From Pseudomonadota bacterium (GTDB lineage Bacteria; Pseudomonadota; Alphaproteobacteria; Caulobacterales; Caulobacteraceae), in contig JAFECT010000008.1 of NCBI GenBank assembly GCA_018241995.1, forward strand, positions 111,934 to 175,933: a stretch of DNA of 64,000 nt, written 5' to 3'. The translations under genes were made by a program, and so were the position numbers. Shown here piece after piece: positions 1 through 8,460 of this stretch. Every line of letters begins with the position of its first letter. The stretch's first letter is position 1. The notes under the pieces were generated by a model that saw only the letters and a program-made list of their open reading frames with translations, made no database searches and was not told the origin of the DNA.

Positions 1-80
1 TGGCCCGGTCCCCAGCGGGCGCGCGTGTCCGCCCGCGTACGAGGGTAGGGAGCCCGGCGCCGTCCTGTCGAGAGGGCGCC

Positions 81-968
81 TCAGGCCTTGCCGTAGAGGC
101 TGCGGATGTCGCCGATGTCGTCGTCGCTGAGGCGGCCAAAGGCGTGGCTGGGGTCACAAACGTTCATCACCGAGGCCGGGCGGTAGGGGATCGCCAGGGC
201 GGCATGGTCGCCGCGCAGCAATGCCTTGCAGGCCGGGTCCGCCGCCTGGCTGTAGGCGTCGTCGGGCAGGCCCAACACATGGCCGAGTTCGTGCACGGCC
301 GAGCCATAGACACAGGTCTTCAGCACCTCCTCATCCTCCGCGCGGGTGCAGCCCGAGCGGCTGGGGAAGGCGAAGGCCAGTTTCACCGTATCGGCCTGGC
401 CGAGCAGGCCTTTGCCGAGCGTCGGCGTCTCGGGGTTGTCGGCGTTGAAGACAGGTTCCAGCTTCACCGCGGCCATGCCGGCCTTGCAGGCGCCCATGTC
501 CTGGAACTTGACCGCAGCGACGCGCTCCCAGGCCTTCTCCGCCTCGCCGACCGCGGCCTGCAGGCGCATGCCCTCTTCGTTCAGTGGAGGGCCGGACCAG
601 CAGACGGGCGCCACGCCGCCGGGCCAGAGCTCGACGTTGGGAAGCTGCATGGGCGGGCGCGCCGTGGCGACATTGGCGGGGGCGGCTTCGCGCTTGACGA
701 CGCTCAGGAAATCCAGGCCCGCGGCAAGCGCGGCGGCCAACAGGGCCACGACCAGCGCGGTCTGCCGCTTGCCGCCGAGCAGCAGGCCGAAGGCGGCGGT
801 GACGCAGGCGATCGCCGCGACCGACAGGGCCAGGCTCAGTTGCTGATCACCGCTGAGCGGCGAGGCGAGATTGGCCAGGCCGTATGCCGCGCCGCCCAGG
901 CCCACGGAGGCCAACAGCAGGGTCGCGATCAGGACCGCCGGATTGGAAGAGGGCTTGGGACGCGCCAT
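81..968 (-). CDS. membrane-anchored matrixin-like zinc metalloprotease
   Basis: The 295-residue protein has three hydrophobic segments at about residues 12-33, 45-64 and 69-90, followed by a soluble domain. At 226-236 it carries HELGHVLGLPD, matching the metzincin zinc motif HExxHxxGxxD (H226, E227, H230, D236 in place of the usual third His). A Met-turn-like SVMN follows at about 267. This predicts a peptidase anchored in the inner membrane with its catalytic domain probably in the periplasm. It lies 6 bp downstream of the tyrosinase gene on the same strand, so the two are probably co-transcribed. The substrate is unknown. The family call is fairly secure; activity is inferred. Confidence 0.75.
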   Translation of the reverse strand: MARPKPSSNPAVLIATLLLASVGLGGAAYGLANLASPLSGDQQLSLALSVAAIACVTAAFGLLLGGKRQTALVVALLAAALAAGLDFLSVVKREAAPANVATARPPMQLPNVELWPGGVAPVCWSGPPLNEEGMRLQAAVGEAEKAWERVAAVKFQDMGACKAGMAAVKLEPVFNADNPETPTLGKGLLGQADTVKLAFAFPSRSGCTRAEDEEVLKTCVYGSAVHELGHVLGLPDDAYSQAADPACKALLRGDHAALAIPYRPASVMNVCDPSHAFGRLSDDDIGDIRSLYGKA

Positions 969-974
969 CGGTTC

Positions 975-2426
975 TTAGACCCAGCGATACTCGACCAGGG
1001 TCAGGTCGAGCGAGAGAGCGACGATCAGGGGCGTAGGCGGCGGGGGCGGCGCTGGCTCGGCGACCGCAGGCGCGGGGGGCTCGGGCGTGGCGCTGGGCGG
1101 AGGCGGCGGGACGGGCGCCCAGCCGACGGTGGCCTCGACCTCGACCTCCAGCACGTCGGAGAAGCCGGTCGCGTCGAACAGCTGCGGCCCGACCGCGAAG
1201 GCGAAGCCGTGCTCGTGGGCGGCGGGGGCCTCCGCATCGCCGTGCGCCATACCCGCGTGGCCGGCGGGCGCGCCATGGCCGCCGACGAAGGGCAGGACCG
1301 TCGCCATCGGGGTGACCACGGCGCCGCTCGGCCCGATCCGGCGCACGCCGATGCGCACCACCGTTCCGCAGAACTTCTCGCCCGCCAGACGGACGCGGCC
1401 CGAGCCCTTCAGCTCGTGCGACTGGCCGCTGCGGTCCGACGCCAGGATCGCGGCGATGTCAGCGGGCAGGGGGATGCGCAGCACCCCGTCCGCGCCCGGG
1501 GCGTCGGTCAGGGCGACCTTGAAGTCCTTGCGCTGAAGGACCTCGCGCCGCGTTTTGCCCGCGGGCGGGCGCACCGGCTGCTCGTCGAACCAGGGCGAGG
1601 GGTAGGGCGCGTCGTAGCGGTAGCCCAGGGCCTCGGTGTGCAGCACGTCGCGGGCGGTCAGGGCGCGCGCCTTCGCGCCGTTTTCGTCGACGAAATTGTC
1701 GAAGCTCTCGTTCAGCCAGCCAGGCTCCATGACGAGGCCGCGCTTGTCGGCCAGGGGCTGCCAAGTGGCCCAGACCCGGTCGACATTGGCGTGGTGGAAC
1801 CAGAACAGCGGGTCCTTGGGCGCGGTCGAGGTGTCGCCCATGTCGCCGCCGACCGTGACGTGCACGAAGCCGTGGCCGGAGCTCTCCACCGAGCCCGCCG
1901 CGCCCATCTCGCCCACGAAGGTCGAGAAGCTGTCCTGCTGCAGCTTGGCCCAGTCGGTGAAGTCGGAATCCTTGCGCGCCTTGACGAAATCGACGGTGGC
2001 GAGGTCACGGCGACGCCGCCTGTGCCACAGGGCCCCGTCCGCCGCCGTCAGCCAGGCGGGCAGCACCGGGTCGGACTGCCAGTCCCAATAGGGCATGGCG
2101 AAATCGGCCTTGCCGCTGAAGTGCGCGATCAGCCTTTCGAACCAGTAGAGCTGGGCGCGATGCCAGGGCAGGAAACGCCAGCCGCCGTGCTGGCCCCAGT
2201 CGCCGGAGTGGATGAACACCTGCTGGCCCCAGGAGACCGTGTCGGCCCGCTGGCGCATGGCCTTCATGCCACGGATGTAGGCGGCCAGGTCGGGGTCGGC
2301 GGGCGTCATCTTCGCCGCGTTGCGCCGCACGCGCACCACGCCGCCCATCGGTTGGGCCATCACCGGCCCCGCCAACGCAAGGCCCGCACCCGCGCCCATC
2401 ATCGCGCGCCGAGTAAAGCCAGACAT
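975..2426 (-). CDS. Tat-exported tyrosinase-family copper oxidase
   Basis: The 483-residue protein starts with a twin-arginine-type signal (FTRRAMMG then a hydrophobic stretch ending near AQP), so export of a folded copper enzyme is likely. The CuA region contains PWHRAQLYWFE and the CuB region contains FWFHHANVDRVW, both typical of tyrosinases, which oxidise phenols to o-quinones. The C-terminus is rich in proline and alanine and ends in a short beta-like tail. The ATG at 2426 is preferred to an in-frame GTG 12 bp upstream because a G-rich ribosome-binding sequence precedes it. Nothing nearby suggests a melanin cluster. The physiological substrate is unknown. Confidence 0.8.
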   Translation of the reverse strand: MSGFTRRAMMGAGAGLALAGPVMAQPMGGVVRVRRNAAKMTPADPDLAAYIRGMKAMRQRADTVSWGQQVFIHSGDWGQHGGWRFLPWHRAQLYWFERLIAHFSGKADFAMPYWDWQSDPVLPAWLTAADGALWHRRRRRDLATVDFVKARKDSDFTDWAKLQQDSFSTFVGEMGAAGSVESSGHGFVHVTVGGDMGDTSTAPKDPLFWFHHANVDRVWATWQPLADKRGLVMEPGWLNESFDNFVDENGAKARALTARDVLHTEALGYRYDAPYPSPWFDEQPVRPPAGKTRREVLQRKDFKVALTDAPGADGVLRIPLPADIAAILASDRSGQSHELKGSGRVRLAGEKFCGTVVRIGVRRIGPSGAVVTPMATVLPFVGGHGAPAGHAGMAHGDAEAPAAHEHGFAFAVGPQLFDATGFSDVLEVEVEATVGWAPVPPPPPSATPEPPAPAVAEPAPPPPPTPLIVALSLDLTLVEYRWV

Positions 2427-2606
2427 AGTTCCCCCCACGCCCAGGCCGAGGAAGGTAAACCGCGGCCGCCGAGCCTGTCACGCCCGCGCCCGCCTCAGGG
2501 GTATGCGAGTACGCAAACAAAGCGGGTAGTGGCGGCATGAACGCTTAAAAGTAGCGAAGCTTAACCATAAGTCGTATGACCGAGACGCTCATGTGGGAGG
2601 GGCGTC

Positions 2607-5108
2607 ATGGCAAACTCTCGTGCATCCAAGCTTCGCATCCGAGCAGTGTCACCGGCCGGGCAACCCCTGGCGAATGTCCGTGTCGAACTCGTCGATGGAG
2701 CATCCTTCGAGGCGGTGAAGGCCCAGGCCCTGACCGGGACGGATTTAGGGTCCCGCAGCGGCGCAGTCCTGGCCAGCCTACGCACCAGCCGTGACGGCTT
2801 CAGTATCTTCAGCCTGGACCGCCTGCGCAGCCAGCTTCGGCCCGGGGCCGATCTTTCGGTGCGCTTCGGCGGCCGGCCCGAACTGACCTTTGGGCTCGAC
2901 ACGGCCGCCATCGCCGCGGGCGCCGCCTATTTCCCCTATACCCTGCCGCCGCTGGACGGTCTGCTCGAGGCGGCCGAAGCAGGGCCATGGGTCGAAGACG
3001 GCATCGAGCCTGATGACGTGACCGCGATCCCGAGCGCCTTTCCGGACCTGGGTGATCTGGTGTTCGGCGACGACTACTGCGGCCGGCTGATCCCCAACGA
3101 CCGCACGGTGCGGGTGTTCGAGCACAACTACGTGGTGCGGACCCATCGCGGCGTGAAGGTCGGGACCCTCGCAGCGGGCCGCGGCAAGGGCATGGGCCAC
3201 GTCGCCTTTCAGACCGAGGCCGACGGTCTGCACATCGACGAGGGCGATTTGACCTGCTTCGAGATCAAATGGAGCCGGCTGGGCTACACCTTCGGAGACC
3301 TGCTCTACAGCCTGCCGCTGGCGCCGTGTGAATCGGTGTCGCTGGCGATCTCTCATTGGGAGCAGGATCAGTCGGCCCGGGCCGAACAGACCTCCACCAC
3401 CCAGCAGGCCCAGACGTCGAGCTACGCCAGCCGCAGCGCTATCGCCGAGACCATGAACGCCCTGTCCAATCAGCTGCATGTGGGCGTCGCCGCCTCGAGC
3501 GGGAGTTCCTCGGGCGGTGGCGGCTCCGGTTCAGGCGTGATCTACGGCATGCTGCTGAAGGCCACATCCGCCTTCCAGACCACGTCAGGCGCCACGATTG
3601 GGGCTTCCTACGACCGGTCGAAGTTCTCATCCAACGCCACGCGCGACATCTCCAACACCGTACAACAGGCGGCCGAGGCGTGGCGGCGCGACCACCAGGT
3701 GGTGGTCATGGAGCAGAAGGAAACCGAGGATCAGCAGACCTCCAGCCGCACGGTCTGCAACAACAACCACTGCCACGTGCTGAACATTTTCTACCACGAG
3801 GTGCTGTGCAACCACCGGGTCACCACCCGCCTGGCCGGGCATCGGGAAGTCTACCTGATCCCCTATGCGCTGATGACGTTCGATCGGGATTCGGCGGCGT
3901 GCCTCCTGCCCAAGTTCTCACCCTTCCTGCTCGATCCGAGCCTGCTCACTTGCAGCGACGCCGCGCCCGCCGCTGCGCCGCCCGCGCCCAAGACGGTGCG
4001 CCGCTTCCGCATCGAACTGCGGATCGACAGCATCACGCGCCAGCCCACGCTGGTGTTACTTCGCATTGTCCCGCGCATCGGCGGCCCGGCGGACGTGCCG
4101 GTGCAGCGATCGAATCTCTGGCAAGGCGGCTACACCTACCAGTATGACGTCGACACCGCAGACTACTTGCCGGAGGACCTAAGGCAGATCGGGGTCTGGG
4201 TGGTCGGCGGAGGGGGCGGACTCTTCGGGCAGTTCACAGCCTCGATCGGCAGCATGAAGATTTCGATGCTGGATCCGGACAGCGGCCAGTGGGTGGAGAT
4301 CGCCTCCAGCACCCCCGGGTTCATCTTCGGCCAGGGCGGCTCGCTGGCGAACGTGGACCTGACCCCACCCGCGGCGGCGGGCAGCGGCGACTGCCTGGAC
4401 AAGCTGGTCGCGCACCTGAACTGCAATGCCTATTATTACAACAGCTTGGCCTGGCTTCTGGAGGATCCGAACGAGCGGATCGACCGGCTGGACCAGATCG
4501 CCTGCGGCCCAGACCGGCTGCTCGACCTGGTCATACCGGAGCCGGTCGCGGTGATGGGCCACTATGTCGCCTTCGCCAAGTCCGGCAGCGACTACGAGCC
4601 CTATCTCGACACGCCGATCGCCGAGGATCGGCTGGTGGTGATTCCGACGCCGGGTGTGTTCGCCGACGCGGCGCTGGGCCGCTGCAGCACCTGCGAGGTT
4701 CCGGACGACACCCGCTATTGGGACTGGTCCAAGACGCCTTGCAGCTGCTGCGGCGCGGCGGCCCCGACGCTCAAGACGCCGGACTCCTCCTCGCTGCTGG
4801 GTTCGGCTTCCACGACGTTCCCCGGCTATCCCTCGAACAGCCTGCTGACCAATGTGGTGACCAGCGCTCCGGAGGCAGGTTCGAACGGTCTGGTCGCGGC
4901 CTTTGGCAGCGCCCTGGCGACGGCCATGATGAGCGGCAAGGGGGCCAGCGAGGAGCTGGGTCAGTTGAAGGACCTGCTGGGCAAGCTGACCGAAAGCCTG
5001 TCCAAGCTCGCGCCGAACCCAGGGGACGGGCCGCCCAAGGCCGGCGCCGGAACCGGGGATTCCGCGGGGAGCAGCCCACCGCCGCCCGCCGGGGAGGCCG
5101 GCCACTAA
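2607..5108 (+). CDS. large uncharacterised protein with carboxypeptidase-regulatory-like N-terminus
   Basis: I do not recognise a named family for this 833-residue protein. It has no signal peptide. Residues about 6-95 read like a small beta-sandwich (AGQPLANVRVELVDG, later SLRTSRDGFSIF). A middle region has a Ser/Thr/Gln-rich stretch and a Gly/Ser linker (residues about 298-312). It is followed by a conserved-looking NNNHCHVLNIFYHEVL patch and two Cys-rich knots near residues 690-715 (CSTCEV, CSCCG). The C-terminus is low-complexity Pro/Gly/Ser. A purine-rich ribosome-binding site (GGGAGGGG) sits just before the ATG. It is monocistronic and divergent from the tyrosinase gene. A structural or surface-assembly role is possible but is a guess. 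Confidence 0.7.
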   Translation: MANSRASKLRIRAVSPAGQPLANVRVELVDGASFEAVKAQALTGTDLGSRSGAVLASLRTSRDGFSIFSLDRLRSQLRPGADLSVRFGGRPELTFGLDTAAIAAGAAYFPYTLPPLDGLLEAAEAGPWVEDGIEPDDVTAIPSAFPDLGDLVFGDDYCGRLIPNDRTVRVFEHNYVVRTHRGVKVGTLAAGRGKGMGHVAFQTEADGLHIDEGDLTCFEIKWSRLGYTFGDLLYSLPLAPCESVSLAISHWEQDQSARAEQTSTTQQAQTSSYASRSAIAETMNALSNQLHVGVAASSGSSSGGGGSGSGVIYGMLLKATSAFQTTSGATIGASYDRSKFSSNATRDISNTVQQAAEAWRRDHQVVVMEQKETEDQQTSSRTVCNNNHCHVLNIFYHEVLCNHRVTTRLAGHREVYLIPYALMTFDRDSAACLLPKFSPFLLDPSLLTCSDAAPAAAPPAPKTVRRFRIELRIDSITRQPTLVLLRIVPRIGGPADVPVQRSNLWQGGYTYQYDVDTADYLPEDLRQIGVWVVGGGGGLFGQFTASIGSMKISMLDPDSGQWVEIASSTPGFIFGQGGSLANVDLTPPAAAGSGDCLDKLVAHLNCNAYYYNSLAWLLEDPNERIDRLDQIACGPDRLLDLVIPEPVAVMGHYVAFAKSGSDYEPYLDTPIAEDRLVVIPTPGVFADAALGRCSTCEVPDDTRYWDWSKTPCSCCGAAAPTLKTPDSSSLLGSASTTFPGYPSNSLLTNVVTSAPEAGSNGLVAAFGSALATAMMSGKGASEELGQLKDLLGKLTESLSKLAPNPGDGPPKAGAGTGDSAGSSPPPPAGEAGH

Positions 5109-5150
5109 GTCTATGCCTGACGCTGACAGTCGCGGCGATGCGGGAGGCCG

Positions 5151-6479
5151 CTAGAACAGCGGCTTGCCATCCGCGCTGGGGAAGGCGACGCCGAGCGCCT
5201 TGGCCACGGTCGGGGCGATATCGCGCTGGTCGATCTCGCCCAGCGAACGTCCGCGTGCGACCCCCGGTCCGACCATGATGAAGGTGGCGCGCAGCTCGGG
5301 GTGATCGGGGAAGTAGCCGTGCATGCCCTTGCGCGCGGAGGGCCGGGTGGCCGGGCCGGCCCCGTCGCCGCCGGCCTCCCAACCGAGCTTGAAGTCCACC
5401 CAGAACGACGCCGGGCCGCCGCCCATGCGCGCGATCTCGTCGGCGCCGATCACGCGCTCGATGCCCAGCGCCGGGTCGGCCGCCAGTTTGTCGAGCACCG
5501 CGCGGACGCGGGCCTTCAGCTCCGCGTCGTCCGGCCGAGCCAGGATGATGGCTGTCGAGGCCCCGCCCCACGGAAACGCCTCCCAGGCCTTCACCTTGTG
5601 GCTCTTGGGGTCGAGCGTGATCAGGCCAGCTTCCGCAAAGGCGCCGATGAGGTTGGTCTGGGTGTGCAGGGGCGCGAAGCCGTGGTCGGAGACCACCGCC
5701 ACCACCAGGCCGGGCTCGGCGGCGCGGGCCCGTTCGATCAGGCGGCCGAGCGCCGTGTCGATGCGCTCGAGCGCCCGGTTCGCCTCCGGCGAGCCTGGGC
5801 CGAAGTCGTGCTGGGTGTGGTCGAGGCTGACCAGGTGCAGAGTGAACAGCGCCGGATGCTTGGCCTCGATCAGGGTCCCGGCCCAGGCGGCGCGCGCCTC
5901 GTCGCCCGCGGGCTCCTCGCTGAATACCGCGGCCACGCCCTGGCCGCTGGCCTGCTCAAGCGTCGGGATCAGGCCCGGCGTCGCCAGCGCGCGCAGCAGT
6001 TTCAGGTCTTCCGGAATCCGCGCTCGCCAGTATTCCGGCACGTTCCAGTCGATCGAGCGCGAGCCGGTCGCCACCGGCCAGAACAGGTTTGCCACGGGCT
6101 TGCCGGCCGCGTGCGCCGCGTCCCAGAGCGTCGGGACCTTGATGTCCTCGGCGTACCAGAACCAGCCGCCCTGGTTCTTGCCCTCCGGATCGAAGGTCGT
6201 GTTGCTGACCACCCCGTGCCGGGCCGGCCAGACGCCGGTGATCATGGTGACGTGGTTCGGGTAGGTGAGGGTGGGCAGGGAATTGCGCACCCCGGTCGCC
6301 GACGCGCCTTCGGCTGCCAGCCGCCGCAGGGTCGGGACTTTCAAGCCGCGCTCCTCGGCCTGCAGCACGTCGGCTGGCCTCAGCCCGTCGATGGAGACCA
6401 TCAGCACTGGGGCCGTCCAGGCGGCCGTGGGCAAGGCAAGGCTCAGCAGCAGGGCGCAGATCAGGGTCTTAAGACGCAT
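5151..6479 (-). CDS. secreted nucleotide pyrophosphatase/phosphodiesterase (NPP family)
   Basis: The 442-residue protein belongs to the alkaline-phosphatase superfamily, type I phosphodiesterase/nucleotide pyrophosphatase branch. A signal peptide occupies residues 1-23. Metal ligand D31 lies in SIDGLRP, the nucleophile is T72 in PTLTYPNH, and a later SDHGF supplies further metal ligands. Members hydrolyse nucleotide or phosphodiester bonds in the periplasm. The start at 6479 is chosen because AAGGAGG precedes it and it begins the signal peptide; an upstream in-frame ATG would add 46 residues lacking signal character. It converges on the large gene at 2607-5108. The true substrate cannot be read from the sequence. 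Confidence 0.85.
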   Translation of the reverse strand: MRLKTLICALLLSLALPTAAWTAPVLMVSIDGLRPADVLQAEERGLKVPTLRRLAAEGASATGVRNSLPTLTYPNHVTMITGVWPARHGVVSNTTFDPEGKNQGGWFWYAEDIKVPTLWDAAHAAGKPVANLFWPVATGSRSIDWNVPEYWRARIPEDLKLLRALATPGLIPTLEQASGQGVAAVFSEEPAGDEARAAWAGTLIEAKHPALFTLHLVSLDHTQHDFGPGSPEANRALERIDTALGRLIERARAAEPGLVVAVVSDHGFAPLHTQTNLIGAFAEAGLITLDPKSHKVKAWEAFPWGGASTAIILARPDDAELKARVRAVLDKLAADPALGIERVIGADEIARMGGGPASFWVDFKLGWEAGGDGAGPATRPSARKGMHGYFPDHPELRATFIMVGPGVARGRSLGEIDQRDIAPTVAKALGVAFPSADGKPLF

Positions 6480-6631
6480 CGCGCCCTCCTTCGCACCCAC
6501 CTCTTGTGGCGCCGGATCGTGACGGCCGCATCTCGTTTCGAAGGAAGCTTCCCGACGGTGCTGTGACCTACCGCACAAACCGGGCCGCGGATCGAGCTTA
6601 GCAGGGAAGGCTTGCAATCGGAGCTCTGATC

Positions 6632-7378
6632 ATGCGCGCCATCGCCTTCCTCGCCGCCGCTTTCGCGCTCAGCAGCGCCGGGGCTGCTTTCGCCGAGCCC
6701 TCCGCCACGCTCAGCGGCGGCTATTCCGATATCCAGCCCACCGGCGGCGGGGGTCATGTCGACAACTGGAATCTGGCGGCCGCGGCCGCGGCGCCGGTCG
6801 GCGATTCCGGCTGGGCCGTGCAGGGCGACGTAGCCCGGAACAGCCTGCATGGCGCGGGCGTCAGCGGTGAGACGGCCAACTATTCGCTCAGCGCCTACCG
6901 TACCGGCGCGAACGGCCGGATCGGCCTGAGCGCCGGCTACAACACCTTCCAGGGTCTGGGGATTTCCAGCCGCAGCAACTACGGCGGCTTCGGGGAGTAC
7001 TGGCCGAGCGAGCGTCTGACCCTGGGCGCCAAGGCGGCCGGCGTCTCCGGCGGCGGAAGCTCGGGTGGCTACGGCGGGGCGGAGGTCGTGGTCTATCCGG
7101 CGCCCGACGTCGCGCTCAGCGGTACGGTCGATTACCTGAAGCAGAGCGGCGTCCACGTCACCGTCGGCACGCTGACGGGCGAATGGCTGCCGTCGCGTCG
7201 GTCGCCGGCCTCGGTCTATGCCGGTTACAGCAACGTCGATCTGGCGGGCTTTCGCCAGAACGTGTGGCTGGTGGGGGTGAAGCTGCAGTTCGGCCAGGGC
7301 GCGCGCGCCAGCCTGGTCGAGCGCCAGCGCTCGGGCCCGGCCGGCTGGGCTGCGGCGGCCACGGCGCTGAAGTTCTGA
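6632..7378 (+). CDS. putative outer-membrane beta-barrel protein
   Basis: The 248-residue protein opens with a clear signal peptide cleaved near AFAEP (residues 1-22). The rest alternates polar and hydrophobic residues with many Gly, Tyr and Asn (for example SGGYSDIQP, YNTFQGLGI, SVYAGYSNVDLAGF), which is typical of a small beta-barrel of the outer membrane. It carries no catalytic motif. It is divergent from the NPP gene, with 152 bp between the two starts. Family membership is not recognised; the barrel assignment rests on composition and strand periodicity only. Confidence 0.6.
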   Translation: MRAIAFLAAAFALSSAGAAFAEPSATLSGGYSDIQPTGGGGHVDNWNLAAAAAAPVGDSGWAVQGDVARNSLHGAGVSGETANYSLSAYRTGANGRIGLSAGYNTFQGLGISSRSNYGGFGEYWPSERLTLGAKAAGVSGGGSSGGYGGAEVVVYPAPDVALSGTVDYLKQSGVHVTVGTLTGEWLPSRRSPASVYAGYSNVDLAGFRQNVWLVGVKLQFGQGARASLVERQRSGPAGWAAAATALKF

Positions 7379-7440
7379 GGTCGCGGACGGGCGGCGGCCT
7401 GGCGTCGCCGCTCGCTTCGTCTTCGATTTGTGGAGGAATT

Positions 7441-7514
7441 TGGAGGCCTGACCCGGAATCGAACCGGGGTACACGGATTTGCAGTCCGCTGCGTAACCAC
7501 TCCGCCATCAGGCC
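7441..7514 (-). tRNA. tRNA-Cys (anticodon GCA)
   Basis: On the minus strand a complete cloverleaf can be read. The 7-bp acceptor arm pairs GGCCTGA with TCAGGCC, the anticodon loop is CTGCAAA giving anticodon GCA, and the T-loop is GGTTCGATTCC. The 3' CCA is encoded. The total length is 74 nt. Confidence 0.97.
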
Positions 7515-7604
7515 GTGACGCGCTGGGTAGTCGGTCGGGCGGGCGAGCGCAAGCGGGCAAATCCACATCGCCGCCATCAAGTCGCAGGGCGCCTGTCGCC
7601 CCCG

Positions 7605-7632
7605 TTGCGCGCGCGCCAAAGCGGCCTATAAG
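7605..7632 (+). promoter_or_regulatory. possible promoter of the PCMT-like gene
   Basis: TTGCGC (7605-7610) and TATAAG (7627-7632) are separated by 16 bp, about 40 bp before the ATG at 7671. This resembles a housekeeping sigma promoter with a weak -35 element. It is a pattern match only. Confidence 0.3.
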
Positions 7633-7670
7633 CGGCGCGGTCTTCAGGTGTTTTCAGCGAGGCGGGCGCG

Positions 7671-8300
7671 ATGGACTTCATTTCGGCGCGCATCAACATG
7701 GTCGACTGTCAGGTCAAGACCAACGACGTGACCGATCCGGCGATCCAGCTGGCCATGCGTATGGTGGCGCGCGAGCGCTTCTGCGCCCCCGCCCGCGCTT
7801 TCGCCGCCTACGCTGACGTCGAGCCGGAAATCTGCCCCGGTCGTCACCTGATGCGCCCGCGCGATGTGGCCAAGCTGCTGCAGGCGGCCAAGCCGCGCCA
7901 GGGTGAGAAGGCGCTCGGCATCGCCGCGCCCTACGCGGCCGCCGTCCTGGCGGAGATCGGCCTGAACGTGACCGCCCAGGAAGGCGACGCACGCGCCGCC
8001 GCGGTGCTCGACCAGGCGCTGGAGGACTATGGCGTGGCGCTGGAGGTGGCCGACCTGAAGACGCCGATCGGGTCCGACTACGACCTGATCGTCTGCGAAG
8101 CCGCGCTGCAGCAGGTTCCGGCCGCCTGGATCGCGGCGCTGAAGCTCGGCGGGCGTCTGGCGCTGGTCGAACGCGACGGGCCGGTGGGCAAGGCGCGGCT
8201 GTTCCAGAAGATCGAGACGGGCTCAACGTCTCGTGAAGTTTTCGATGCGACACCGCCGATGCTGGCGGGTTTCGAAAGAGCCCCTACATTCCAGTTCTGA
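7671..8300 (+). CDS. divergent protein-L-isoaspartate O-methyltransferase-like protein
   Basis: The 209-residue protein resembles alphaproteobacterial PCMT homologues encoded just before tolC (opening MDFISARINMVDCQVKTN, later GRHLMRPRDVAKLLQAA). PCMT repairs isoaspartyl residues using S-adenosylmethionine. Here the usual glycine-rich SAM loop (GxGxG) is replaced by ALGIAAPYAAAVLAEIG, and the segment after it is AEG-poor as well, so methyl transfer may be lost. The gene has its own possible promoter and precedes tolC by 160 bp. Homology is likely; enzymatic activity is doubtful. Confidence 0.7.
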   Translation: MDFISARINMVDCQVKTNDVTDPAIQLAMRMVARERFCAPARAFAAYADVEPEICPGRHLMRPRDVAKLLQAAKPRQGEKALGIAAPYAAAVLAEIGLNVTAQEGDARAAAVLDQALEDYGVALEVADLKTPIGSDYDLIVCEAALQQVPAAWIAALKLGGRLALVERDGPVGKARLFQKIETGSTSREVFDATPPMLAGFERAPTFQF

Positions 8301-8460
8301 CGCCGGCTCAGCTTTGGGCTGTGGCGTCGGGGAAACAGGGCGCCCGATCGTCGCCAATGTGAAAAAAGCTTAACTGGCTGGCCGGTGGCGATCCGGGCAT
8401 GGGTTGAACTATAGAATAGCGGCGCGCCCAAGGGCCGCGCCCATTTGGGGAACTAGCCGC

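Noticed and set aside
144..2540. A 798-residue open frame on the plus strand
   Set aside because: It is antisense to the tyrosinase and matrixin genes, rich in Arg/Gly/Ala/His, with no domain; a GC-rich shadow frame.
2545..2565. Two TTAA boxes upstream of the large orphan gene, reminiscent of a CtrA site
   Set aside because: The spacing is about 12 bp, not the 7 bp of the CtrA consensus.
8404..8416. TTGAAC next to TATAGAAT before tolC as a promoter
   Set aside because: The two boxes are adjacent and not 15-18 bp apart, and no other -35 box is convincing.
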